Shown: piece by piece, positions 11,064-21,808 of the stretch
Numbering within the stretch: position 1 is the stretch's first letter
Layout of the letters: each line of letters opens with the position of its first letter
DNA from: Turbatrix aceti
Taxonomy: Eukaryota > Nematoda > Chromadorea > Rhabditida > Panagrolaimidae
DNA: 64,000 nucleotides
Reading direction: 5' to 3'
Assembly: GCA_963969345.1 (NCBI GenBank)
Contig: OZ017767.1
Span: 1,984,001-2,048,000, forward strand
Position numbers and translations under genes: made by a program
The notes under the pieces: model-generated
The model's input: the letters and a program-made list of their open reading frames with translations, nothing else
Databases searched by the model: none
Told to the model about the DNA's origin: nothing

Positions 11064-13119
11064 TCAGTTTAGTTCCATCAGAAATGTCAAGATGACGAAA
11101 GGAAGCGAAATCATCCACAAGTAGCGCAGGCCACCCGCATCGTTGCTGCCTGCCACTGGGTCCACTTCAATCGGTGATTCATCAGTTGCGCTCTGAAGTT
11201 TCTGGTGGATGTCATCCAAGGACAAGACTAAAATTGTACTTTGAAGCAATTTTGAGAAACAAACAACCTACTGAGACTCATTGGCTGTGCAAAATACTGT
11301 TCGTTCGACATCGTTATGTTGTAATAGTCCATCCGCAGCATGTAGCCATTGCGCGTGACGCCAACGAAACGGACTTCCTTACCGGTGATAACATAGACAG
11401 ATGAGTAGTACTTCTTTGCGGATTCGGGGTTCACGTCGCAGTACATCATGGTAGAAGGACCACATAGAGGGCAGGGGAAGATGGGACTGGACACGTCGTT
11501 GTCGAGACTGACAAGTTCCGCCTCCTTTCCTTCCGTGTAGGCCAGCAGCCAGTGAACCGTACGACTTCCATAGTTACAATTGACGGCGGTCTTCGAACGG
11601 GTTTCAACGTGGACGTACGCGTTGGTGATGGCGGTATTCTTTAGCTCAATTAGGTACCTCTTTGATGAATACTCGTAGGTGATTTCGAAGATGCAATAGT
11701 TAAAGTCAGCGTTATTCAGGAAAAAGTACACTAAAAAATATGACGTGAAATTTGAAATTCAGATGGCAACGTACCTTCCAAGGAAATTGACGTTTCGTCG
11801 TGTTTAAGAACTCTTGGGGCCGCCGCCACTGTGACGTTGTCGTCTTCAAACCCGCACTTATCCGTGAATTTGACCGGATTGAAGATCTCGAAAACCTCGT
11901 CATTGTAAATGAAGCGCACGGTAAAATCTCGCAGCTGACCAATGTATTTGTAGTAGAGAAAAAATGGAGAGTACGAACTCCGCTCATTGTTCACAAAGAA
12001 GAATGGCACCTCAGTGTCTAAAAGAGAGTCACAGTGTTCACGATTAAATATTTCGATATAAGATCTTACATTGCTTTTCCATTGGTGGTAGGTTCAGTGG
12101 GTTTCCCTCGGGTGAAATGAGCGTTCCATTTCTAATGATAACACCGGAAAATGAAGTCGTAAGGGGATGAATATTAACGGCAAGAGATGGAACTGAAATA
12201 TTTTTCATAAAAAAGTCCGTTTTTGGTAAATGTTTTTAAACTTACATGATTCAGAAAGATTTTTAAACATGTCGTATCCATACACTGTTGTCTTAATAGA
12301 CTGTTTTATAGGATGCAAGATGAATGTCACATTTCCAACCTTGCATTGTCGTTCATCCGGATGATCTGGATCAATGCGAACTTCGGTAGGTATATCCTTG
12401 ATAACGTTTTGGTAATAATAAGGATCACAGAAAACATTAAGCTATAATTTGATTTCTCAACAAAATAACAATAGAAAAAAAACGTACGTGATACACATCA
12501 GCGGTGTTAGCTGAAACGTTGTAAGAAACGGTCTTCCTTAGGTACACACCATTGGTGCATGCTATGTAAGAAATATTATACCAATTATTTTTGATGAATC
12601 CATTGATTCTGTATGATCCGACTAATGTATTTGTGTGATTAACATTTGTTATGTTGATCACATCTTGGTAGTTTCCTTCATTTGCTTCAAAATAATATTG
12701 CGAAATCAGACTTACTAAAACTTATTTTTATTGATTGCCGGTAAAACAAAACAAAAATCACCATGACCAGGATGTTTGTCGTAGCCTATGTCCAACATAT
12801 TAACAATATTTTCATCATCAACGTAAAAAGCGTAAATGACTGCATATTCATTCGATGGCCAGCCAAAACCAGAAACAATGTTAGACTTCTTTCTTAAACA
12901 CCACTCCTTGGGACCTTGCAGATCTACGACTCGATCGTACACGTAAACAGTGCAATCGTCCAGAAGCTCCGATTGGAACACCTCTGAAAATTGAAAAAAA
13001 TAACAAATCAGAAAATAACAAATCCGAAACTCACTGTCGTACATATCCATGAAAAGCGCATGGACGGCGGATCGGCTGACAAGTAGTATAATAATCGCAA
13101 GAAAAGGTGGTGGACGCAT
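11064..13119 (-). CDS. Secreted, probably GPI-anchored extracellular protein, unknown family
   Basis: The gene starts at 13119 with a clear signal peptide (MRPPPFLAIIILLVSRSAVHA) and is split by several short introns with TTTTCAG-type acceptors. The body is rich in Tyr, Asn and Cys with many N-glycosylation sequons (NIT, NHT, NVS, NVT, NIT again near the end), consistent with an ectodomain of about 550 residues. The last exon ends with a hydrophobic stretch, LRYLWMISLPFVILTFLMELN, preceded by small residues (GSNDAGG). A hydrophobic end with no charged tail fits a GPI-attachment signal; a single membrane span is the alternative. Conserved-looking CDVNPESA and CPLCGP motifs are present. I do not recognise the family. 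Most internal exon edges are provisional, especially the join after about 12720. Confidence 0.65.
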
Positions 13120-13374
13120 CTTCCAATCAGTAAATCAATAACGGACTGCAGCTGCACTATGGTCCGTGCAAAATGATATCTTGTATGTTAATTACTGTAC
13201 TGAGAAGTGCAGATAACTTTTGTCAACTGACCAATGCAAAAGTGTCAGAGTTCATTTAGGAATTTCTTCACGAAACTCTGCCAAAAGTTTGATTTTACCT
13301 ATGAAAAGTTTATACTGAAGAATTCAGTTGCACCGCTTATGATCTGACAAAGTTACAGTAGTCGAAAATCACGT

Positions 13375-13506
13375 TTATGCCATTTCAGCAGATTCTTCTT
13401 TTTTGTCATCGGAAGAAGTGTTGTTCAAGCATTGTTCAGCGACTTCGACAAGCATAAGGGTAGTTTCGATCTTTGCATTGACAAAGTTAACTTGGTTCAT
13501 GGCCAT
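13375..13506 (-). pseudogene. Truncated inverted copy of the Gag-like gene family
   Basis: A 43-residue frame (starting MAMNQVNFVNAKIETTLMLV) matches the start of the two downstream Gag-like genes: MNQ, then AKI or VKI about 10 residues later, then LxEV. The DNA upstream of its ATG is also homologous to their leaders. It ends after an acidic tail and has none of the Gag core, so it is a broken copy or a small independent product. It is head-to-head with the gene at 13827. Confidence 0.55.
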
Positions 13507-13826
13507 TTTACGACAGGTATATGGGCAGAGCATGCGAGCAGAGAGCATTTGAACGACAGCTAACGTTGACTGAATGCCAAAAATGACTGAGATAAAACAT
13601 GCTCGCTCTAGCTGTTCAGGTTGCGCATCAAAAAGGCGGGGACTAAGGTGCGAAATCCGCGACAACTGCAGCGATAGACCGGCCTTACTGCATTAGTAAA
13701 AAAAATTAAATCGATTGTCCATGAACGGGTGGAGCGACCAAGTCATCGTTGGCATTCCGTCATCGTTAGCTGTCGTTCAGATCATTTCTGCTTGCTTGTT
13801 CTGCCCATACCAGTCTTCAAATCACC
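13507..13826. promoter_or_regulatory. Divergent leader region shared by inverted Gag-like copies
   Basis: Both sides carry the same leader in opposite orientation: TGGCATTC, GTCA, CGTTAGCTGTCGTTCA, then CTGCT and TCTGCCCATA, ending shortly before each ATG. Homology in non-coding DNA right up to the starts means whole gene units, including control sequence, were duplicated. The positions of the transcription starts are not known. Confidence 0.5.
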
Positions 13827-15082
13827 ATGAACCAAAACTCCGTTCTCCAAGCCAATCTTGCAAAAGCAAAGATAGGAACTTTCGGCACGCTGCTTGAGGT
13901 CAACAAGCTGAAAGCCAAATTCAGTGAATCCCCTACCGACAATTTAATCGAAAGCATTACCGCGATCAACTTACACGCTCATGATGCGTTCTATGGTATC
14001 AGCAAGGTTGAGGAATGCTTGACAATTTCCACTGTGGAAAATACTAAGAATAAATCTGTTGAAGACTTTGAAATAATCAAAAATACAGATGGTAAGTTTT
14101 TTTTGAAAATATTTTTTTCTGTACACAAATGTTCATTTTTAATTTTTCAGAAAAACCCAAAAACGGTGGTTCACCGAATTGGAATGTTCACGATTTATAC
14201 CCCGTGTTCCATGGAGAGCCAGGCCAGTTTGCCGCTTTCTGGAAGGAATTCACGCCAATCCACAACTCTTCTGTCCTCGACGACTGCGCTAAGCTTGAAA
14301 AACTCCTTGACAGCTTGCATTACGATGTCAAAGTTGAGCTGGGAGACTTTGACAAGAGGGCGGAGAACTACAAAGTGGTCATCGATCTACTTTTCGAAAA
14401 ATACAATCGTCCCGATGCCGTGGAACAGTCGCTTATCGGCAAGATCAGCCTGTTGCCCGAACACAGTTCAAAGAAGGGCACTTTCGCTTCGTTGAATGCT
14501 TACGTGTGCCAACTCAAAGCCCTGGCTCAAGGTCGTCTGTTTTACATGAAGAACGCGTTGGTCAAAGATGACGACAAGTGGAACTTTGAGTATTTCTGCA
14601 ACATCGTCAAAAAGAATACCAACGTTGTTTTGTTGATTCTTTTTGTCGCTATGGCCGTTGGCATGTACATCAACTGTAAAGGCAAAGAAAACGTCAATGA
14701 CGACCCCGTAAACCCTTACCCCCACTACAACGGTGGATACAAAAATATTCAGTTCATCGATAAGCAGGAAATCACTAAATTGGAAATAACGTCGCTCTTC
14801 GCCGCAATCGGTGCGCTGCCTCGAGGTGCCAAAGCCGACCGAAGCACGTTCTCGTCTCTGAATGCCTACCTGTGCGAACTCAAGGCCCGTGGATGCAATA
14901 TTGAAAACCCGATTTTGTTCCAAATGATGGTAGATCGTCTTCCTTTGGGTCTTTATCGTCATATTACGGAAACGTTCCCGAAGGCTAGCACCAAGGAGTA
15001 CATGGCTAAAGGCCGGCAGTTTTACAACTCAAATTGGATGAGTGTTGTCTCTTCACTCTTCGTCGAGGAGCAAAGCTGCTGA
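13827..15082 (+). CDS. Gag-like (DUF1759/BEL-Pao type) membrane protein, rearranged copy
   Basis: Two exons (13827-14091 and 14151-15082) give 398 residues. An N-terminal helical region of about 88 residues is followed by a core with FHGEPGQFAAFWKEFTPIH, KLEKLLDSL, RAENYKVVIDLLFEKYNRP and DAVEQSLIGKI. This order (F-x-G-x(4)-FW-x-x-F, K-x-x-x-L-x-x-L, AENY, LL-x-x-Y) is the pattern of the Gag region of BEL/Pao retroelements, Pfam DUF1759. No zinc knuckle, protease or reverse transcriptase follows. A membrane helix (VVLLILFVAMAVGMYINC) sits mid-protein. After it the segment TF(A/S)SLNAY(V/L)C(Q/E)LKA is repeated and only then come the ILFQMMVDRLPLGLYRH and MAKGRQFYN blocks, so this gene looks like two family members fused with a deletion. 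The poly(A) signal AATAAA is at 15158. A cellular, domesticated role is inferred, not shown. Confidence 0.7.
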
Positions 15083-15424
15083 CAAATGGCTTATATTTAT
15101 GAATTCATTGGATTTGAGTTTTTTGATTGTTTTTGAATTTGTTGTATAACTTTTTTCAATAAAAAACTTTTTTCTTGAAATTGAATAATTGGATCAATCG
15201 ATGGTAAGAAAAACTAATATGTTTTTGAATTGCATGTATGTATATGTATTTTATGATGCTTTGTGTCTCTGCGCTTGTGCCAACTTGAACAAAACATTAC
15301 AAGCACAGAAAGCACAATTGGCAATCAATTTTTCCCTATTGTAAGCATGTCCATCGCTGCAGCTGTCCTGGATTTCACACCTTAGTCTCCACCTTTTTGC
15401 TGCGCGACTTGGACAAGTATAGCG

Positions 15425-15506
15425 ACCATGCGAGTTGGCATTCAGTCGTCGTTCGCCGTCACACAAATAAACTTCGCTTACCTGCTTGCCGCTAAAACAA
15501 TCCACC
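15425..15506 (+). promoter_or_regulatory. Leader of third Gag-like gene, homologous to the other two
   Basis: AGCGACCATG, then GTTGGCATTCAGTCGTCGTT about 70 bases before the ATG at 15507, match the leaders of the 13827 gene and of the inverted fragment. The CCACC just before the ATG is shared in part (ATCACC). Confidence 0.45.
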
Positions 15507-16469
15507 ATGAACCAGAACACCACCATTGAAACCAATCTTACCGAAGTCAAGATTGGAATCTCCAATATGCTGCTTGAAGTAAGCCGGTTGGAAGACAGCT
15601 GTTGGAATCCCTTCAGCGACGGCGGTTTGACGGAAATCATCACCGCGATCAACTCGCATGCTAACGCAGCGTTCAACAGTATCAGAAATGCCGAAGAAAG
15701 CTTAAAAACAGTCGCTCCACAAAACATCAAGGATGAATTTTTGGAAGACTTTGAAATCATCAAAGTAACTGATGGTAAGTTTTTTTAGGTTTCTTATTTT
15801 CTGTACAACAAGCTGATTTTCGATTTTTTAGAAAAACCTGACAAAAAAATTTCGATTTCAAAAAAATTCAACGGAGAGCCAGGCGAGTTCGCCGCATTCT
15901 GGAAAGAATTCGCGCCGATCCACAAATCTCCTAACCTCACCGACAGCGAGAAACTTAAAAAATTATTGGATGCTCTGGCCCCGAATGTCTACATAGAGTT
16001 TTTGTCTACGCTGAACTTTGATATCAAGGCGGAGAACAGCAAAAAAGTCACCAATCTTTTTATCAAAAAATACAACCGTCCCGATGCCGCGCAGCAGTCG
16101 CTCATCAACAGAATCAAAAAATCGCCACAACTCCACTCCGACGAACGAACGTTCAGGTACCTGTATTCCTACGTTCTCAAACTCAAGGCTCTGGATTACG
16201 ACATCGAGGACCCGGAGTTGTTCAAAATGATCGTAGAACGTATTCCTAAAAAGCTCTGCCGTCATCTCAAAAAAACAGGAACGAAGAAAAGCTCCGAGGA
16301 ATACATGACCAAAGGCCAGAAATTCTACATAGACGAAACGTGGTTGAAATACGACGAGTTTTACCACGGATGCCAGAAAAACATTCTCATCAACATTTTG
16401 ATGGGATTTTTGTTGGTGTATCTGTTGATATCAATTTTTTCTGGCATTTGGAAATCCTTGGTTTTTTGA
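15507..16469 (+). CDS. Gag-like (DUF1759/BEL-Pao type) tail-anchored protein
   Basis: Two exons (15507-15774 and 15832-16469) give 301 residues, with the same single phase-1 intron at the same place as the neighbour. The order is: N-terminal helical region (MNQNTTIETNL, EIITAINSHA, EDFEIIKV), then the Gag-like core with FNGEPGEFAAFWKEFAPIH, SEKLKKLLDAL, KAENSKKVTNLFIKKYNRP, FKMIVERIPKKLCRHL, then MTKGQKFYIDETW, and a C-terminal hydrophobic helix (about ILINILMGFLLVYLLISIF). It appears intact and may be the family's normal form: a capsid-like cytosolic domain tethered to a membrane by its tail. Nucleocapsid, protease and polymerase are absent. AATAAA follows at 16511. Domestication fits intactness, the spliced structure and the added membrane anchor. 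An unrelated helical protein with coincidental similarity is the alternative. Confidence 0.7.
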
Positions 16470-16625
16470 AACCAATCATGTTTTGATTTTTTTAACTAAT
16501 GTTTTTTTTCAATAAATAAACTGTTTTAAAAATTCCATGTTTAAGAAAACCGCACAAAAAATTATTGCAATACCAAAAAACCACAGATCATGCAATCAAA
16601 GCGTAAATCATTATCCATCACCAAA

Positions 16626-19600
16626 TCAACCGTCGTCTTCTTCCATCGGGCTACCCTCCGGGTTGCGTCCTTTCACGAGTTCCTTCAATTTTTCGTGTTC
16701 CTTTTCGACTTCTGCAAAAAAAACAATTTTATAATAACTCCATTGAACCCTTCCAAAACCCCAAAACTCACTCGCAAGCTTTCCAGCAAACTGATCGACC
16801 ATCTGCTTTGTCGAGACCTGGTGGACAGGCAAGAGCGCCGCGTAGTGGTCCTTCGCGGTCTGAGGATTGGTTCCCGTTCGGCGGAGGATAAATTCGTGAT
16901 TCCGGGCGTTGGTTGGATGTACGCGGAGAAACTCGGGCAGAAGGTTGTGTTCGCGGGCGAAAGCTGCTTCGGAGACGCGTTGCTTCACGATCCGGTTATA
17001 GCTGGCTAGTTGGAACGCTGCCGTATCTAAAAAAATTAAAAATTCATAAGAATTAAAAAAAAATTAAACTTTTTTTTAAATAAAAAAAATTGGAAAAAAA
17101 TTTTAATTTAAATTTCATTTTGAAATTTTTTTAAATTAACAAAAAAAAATTTAAATTATTTTTATTTTGAAAATCAAAATAAAATAAAAAAATTTTTTGA
17201 TAAAAAATTTTTAAATTTATCGTTAATTCCAATTTTTTTAAACTAAAATAAAAAAAATTCCAAAAAACAAACAAACCATCGCGTCCAGCCATCGCTTCCG
17301 AATCCACATTTTCCAGAATCTTCTCTGCGTCATTCATGTTTTCGACCTCAAATTCGTCCCTCTTCCTCGTGTACGTGACCTCGGCTTCTTCGTATTCTGT
17401 CGGTCCGACGCGTTCCTTGGCCTTGCCTTTCTTCCCGCCTCCGCTGCCTCCAGCCGACGGCCTCGCGTCTTCCTCCTTCGCAGTCAGCACCCGATCCTTG
17501 AATCCCAGCACAAAAGCGTCGTTTGTCGGATCAACTTTTTCCCCGACAGCCGACGTAAAGCCAGAACCCTCACTTCCGCGTCCGGCAGTCGCGTAGAGCA
17601 GATCCATCTCCGTCGGCGGAGTTTTCCATCTCGGAACGTCGACGTTGAAGCTCACCCGCCAGCGGCATCCTTTTTTCCACCGGAGATCGGTCAGCCGGGT
17701 TCGCATGATCGTCCGGTTGGCATGGGCCGGAGGAGGTGGGGTCTTGCTGAAGCGTTCGGTGCCCTCTTTGTCGGTTTCGGCGAAGGAACGCGTGCAGATG
17801 GGGGCCGTGTAGGGGTTGGCACGATCGTAGGACGCATCTTTGCCGTCCAATGCGGCGGAAAATTCAGCTTCGATGTTCGCGCCCCAAGTGTCTGTTTCCT
17901 GAAAAATTTTTGGATTTCTTTTTCATAAAAAAACACCTTTTTTATGTTAAAAAAAATTTGCCAATAAAAAAAAATTATTTTCAGTTTTTTTGAACTCAAT
18001 GGACCCCATAAAAACTCGAACATATTTTTTGTAAAAAACATGAAAAAAAAATAGAATTCAAATTTTTTTACCAATTGTTACCAAATATCGAAATTTCTTA
18101 GTCTTTTTTTAACCCAATTAACATAAAAAACGCCAAATCCAAAAAATCAGGCTTCTTTTATTTTTGATTCGACCAATTTTCGAAGCCCCCCCCCCCAACC
18201 AATCCGACTCGACAACAATTGTACAAACAAAAAGTAAGCCGGGCGTCCGGTCTCCTGGCACGAAAAAAATTTGCGCCTGTAAAGAAAGCGTTGATTCATC
18301 GTAATTTTTCCGCGTCCGCCTGCTGATTTTTTTTTGTTATTTTAACCTTCAATCCTGATTTCAGTTATCTTACCTCACCCATCTAACCATGACTTCCCTC
18401 CTGAACTACACAAAACGTGACCATGGACGGTTCAAGCGCCAGGTGCTCCTCATGGCCTTGATCCAGGACAGGGGAGAGATGAGAGTGTCCACGCTGACCA
18501 AGCTTCTCTTCGAAACGCTGCCTCCTGTCATGCGCGAAGTCTTCGACAATCACGGCATTTCAGCCGAAAATTACTGGGAGGCCGTCGACATGATGTTGCC
18601 CAAGTCTGAGAACACGACCAAAACTGACAAAAATCCTCCCTCGCCCGAAAGCGAGCCAGAAAACGACGAAAACAAAAAACCTGGTTCTGACAACTTCGCG
18701 AAGTACTTCGCCGCAAAGAAACTCAACAAATCCTAGGCCTAAACGTATCCCACACCGAAAACTCGGGTTTTTTGAATTTGATGCATTTTTTGATGTTTTG
18801 TGTATTTTGTTATCGATTTTTCGCGATTGAATAAAAATTTGTCATCCCAAATCGATATCAGTCGCGCGCAACATTCTACCAACTTTCTAGTCCCTATTCC
18901 CATTTTTTTCCCTCCACAAACCCCAAAAAAACTCACCAAAAACCCCATCTTGGAGTGGTACTTATCCAGAAGTTGCTCAAACTTGGCATTATCAAATTTG
19001 CCGTCTGATCCATCACCGCACCCGAAATCAAAGTCATCCGCATCGTCTTCTCCCTCACCCAGACTGCTATCGTCGTCGTCATCACCGTCTTCGTTTTCGT
19101 GTCTCGGACCCAGTGTCAGATTCACCATCCTCGTCTTCTTTTTCCAAAGATTTCTGGATCTCAGCGGCGGCCTGAAATTCGTCTTCCAGCCGGCGTTCCT
19201 CCGCGATGAGTTGCTTCAGCAGTTGGGTATCCTGTTTGTTCAGTTTCTTCTTTCCCATCAGCGTGACAGGTGGTGGGAGCGGGTGCTTTCGTCCAACCAA
19301 CACTCGATGAACACCAGAGCGTTCAGGTCGGTCGATTTTGGGGTTTCGGGAGGCTTCGGTGGTTTCGTGTTGCTGAAAACATAAAATTACGTGTTTCTTT
19401 TGCAAAATAAGGATCAAATCCACAACTTATCAAAATTTCTTTTTCCAATTCCAAAAAATAAAAATCATAAACCAAACAACCACCGTTTTTGAAAATTTTG
19501 TTGTAAGAACCCAAAAATAACAAAAAAAACCGTTATCAAATCATATTCGAAAAATTTCGTCGTAAAACACCAAAAAAAAATTCCAATTTCCCCCATTTTT

Positions 19601-21325
19601 AAAGAAATATCGCCGCAAGACCCCAAAAATAACCCAAAAGCAAACCTTGATGATGGACTCTCTGATAGAGCAAGCCCGAGCCATGTCCATCTTCTTCATC
19701 CACAAATCCGGATTATTCTTCTGTTTCCCATCCGCATCGGCGTTCTGCTTGGCAACCAACTTGGTCAGTTCCTTCCACTGTTCATTTGATGACTTTTCAT
19801 TCTTCTCCTGACCTTTGACGTTGGCGCTTCCGGCAAGGTGGAGTACATCCGTGACCTTCATTTTCTGCGCCGCATCTGTGAATTCTAAAAAAACCTCCGG
19901 ATACTTGAAAAAAAATTCCGAAAAAATTAACAAACCTGAAAACCGGGTCCTTCGCTTGGGAATTTCTTTTTTGGCCTTCAGAAGTTCGTTTGGAGTCCAG
20001 TTGTTCGTCAGGAGGTTGTCTACCAGGTCTTCAGGCAGAAGTTTTCGAATTGCAGACCTAAAAAATGTTTTACAGCAATTTTTTAAGTTTTCGATTTTCA
20101 AACTCACAATGGACTGTTTTCACGCAAGTGTTGACCAACATCGCTCTTGATCAGTTGCTCAAGCCAATCCTGAGCCTCATCAAACGTGAGCGAAGGAAAT
20201 GCCTTGTTATTTTCCTTCCTAAAATCCACCATCCTTAAATTTATTCTTCCAAACCCCAAAAAAACCCACCAAGTCGATCGATCCGAGTTCTCCAAAATCT
20301 TGAGGACAGCAATGTGCTCATTAATGCCACGCCTGTCGATATCGTTTCCAGTGTTGAAAATCGGTGGTCCCAGCGGGTCGATGAACTTGTAGCGATGCGT
20401 CCGTCGGTGATCACGCGTTTCCGGGGCGCATCGAAAGCACTAAAAAACCCAACTTTCAATCAAAAAAATCCGTAAAAAAAATAAAACCAACCGGAACACA
20501 GAAAAAAGGATTCGGAAACTTGCAATCGACGCACTGAACAATCGGAGCGGGATTGATGAGGTTACGACAGATAACACAGTAAACTCCCGTCAACGGATCT
20601 CGAGGCTTATCAGGCGGGATTGGGCGCTTCAGGCCGATTTGGGGAAAGGCATGCGACATCTTCTGAAAAAAAACAACAAAAAAATGACCGTAAACGACCA
20701 AAAATGTAAAAAAATCGTGTCAAGAATCGTGTCAATATCGTTAAAACCATATGATATTACGGTAGAAAACTCGTCAAAACATTACTTCATTCATCGTAAA
20801 AAATTACGTTATTACGGTATCAAAGATCTCGAAACACTACTTTTTTAATCGTAATGAAACGTCTGCCCTAATTTTTTTGTTTTTACCATTTTTTAGCCAG
20901 TTTTCTCCCTTTTCCTAAAAAAAACTCACATGCCGCTTCCGATACTTGCTGGGTCCTTCCCACAACGCTGGATCTTCAACAAAAGACGTCGCTTCGGTGC
21001 CGTCCTTGTTTTCATCGCTTTCGTCCTTCGATTCTTTAGCGTCATGTCCTCGATCCTTTTTGCTGACAGAAGTCTGATCGTCGTCCTCAGCGTCAAAGAA
21101 GCTCTCGTCGGCCTTGCCTTCATCACCATCACCTGCACCACTGCCTTTTGGTTTGCTCCCGACAGCGACGACGTAATCATCGAGCGACACCTCACTCGGG
21201 ATAACGGAAGGCTGCACAGCAGCTGCATCGGTAACTTTTGGTGACGCCGCTGCAGCTTGATCTTTTTTCTTACTACCTTCATTTTTGGCGGCGTTACCCG
21301 ACGGTCGATTCTTGCGGCTTGGCAT
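16626..21325 (-). CDS. ada-2: Transcriptional adaptor ADA2 (SAGA/ATAC-type co-activator subunit)
   Basis: Ten exons join in frame: 21325-20930, 20662-20492, 20439-20270, 20233-20108, 20057-19936, 19884-19646, 19372-18937, 17898-17277, 17026-16772, 16711-16626, about 861 residues. After an acidic, Lys-rich N-terminus comes a ZZ zinc finger (VYCVICRNLI, VQCVDC, CFRCAPETRDHRRTHRYKFI), then a degenerate SANT-like segment (INEHIAVLKILENSDRSTW to SDVGQHL), a long low-complexity middle, and the ADA2 signature YTRKRDEFEVENMNDAEKIL followed by YNRIVKQRVSEAAFAREHNL. ADA2 links Gcn5-type histone acetyltransferases to nucleosomes. No SWIRM domain is clear at the end. Exon 7 needs either a 37-base intron (19089-19125) or a frameshift to stay open. 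The start at 21325 lies two bases after an acceptor TTTTTAG, which suggests trans-splicing and possible operon linkage with the upstream FAN1 gene. It is longer than usual for the family. Confidence 0.85.
18186..18197. repeat. Poly-C tract
   Basis: A run of about eleven C residues lies in the ADA2 intron upstream of the nested gene. Homopolymer length here may be inaccurate. Confidence 0.6.
18389..18736 (+). CDS. Small nested gene in ADA2 intron, unknown function
   Basis: An intact 115-residue single-exon frame lies on the strand opposite to ADA2, inside its 1.0-kb intron (17899-18936). It begins MTSLLNYTKRDHGRFKRQVL, is helical and basic in the first 70 residues (LMALIQDRGEMRVSTLTKLL, VMREVFDNHGI), then has an acidic Pro/Ser/Glu linker and a basic end (FAKYFAAKKLNKS). 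Support for reality: an acceptor TGATTTCAG about 26 bases before the ATG, GC-rich codon use in contrast to the AT-rich intron, and its own AATAAA at 18830. I do not recognise the family. Confidence 0.6.
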   Translation: MTSLLNYTKRDHGRFKRQVLLMALIQDRGEMRVSTLTKLLFETLPPVMREVFDNHGISAENYWEAVDMMLPKSENTTKTDKNPPSPESEPENDENKKPGSDNFAKYFAAKKLNKS

Positions 21326-21808
21326 GCCTAAAAAACAAAGTAGACAAAATACAAATTTTTGTGTAAAAAATTCACCGCGGATCCCAGAGCGAAAATCAGT
21401 CCGGGACGAAAATCAGATTTTTTTCCCTTCAGGACACCACTTTTTTTCCGTCACAATTTATTTTGGTTTTTCATCAAGAAAAAAATATTCAAGCCGTTAC
21501 AAACAGCAACCAACGATGGCACATTCTTTTTTTCCACGTCAAACACAAGTGAACAAATCATTTAACCGTCAACAGAAATCGTCATTGATAACAAACATCA
21601 GTCACACGTTTACAAAAAGAATTCCAAAAAATCGTTGAGTATCAGTAAACACAAAAAAAACGGTAGGTTAAAGCAAGAGTCGTAGTTTAGGCAGGCAAGA
21701 GAGTATCAGTATCGGTAGTCGTCAATGATTATGTGGGTAGAAAAAGTTAGTGAAAAAATATCTTACAAATTCGGAAGCTTTGTGCTTCAGTTCATCGCGT
21801 CGCAGTCG
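21326..21808 (-). terminator. FAN1 3' UTR and FAN1-ADA2 intercistronic region
   Basis: Reading on the minus strand, the FAN1 stop is at 21809, an AATAAA (TTTATT on the + strand, 21457-21462) follows about 350 bases later, and a TTTTTAG acceptor appears 130 bases after that, immediately before the ADA2 ATG. This order and spacing resembles a nematode operon junction. Confidence 0.5.

Noticed and set aside
13507..13665. Longer frame extending the inverted Gag-like fragment upstream
   Set aside because: The extension is the conserved non-coding leader read in one frame; the homologous leaders of the intact genes are not open in the same way.
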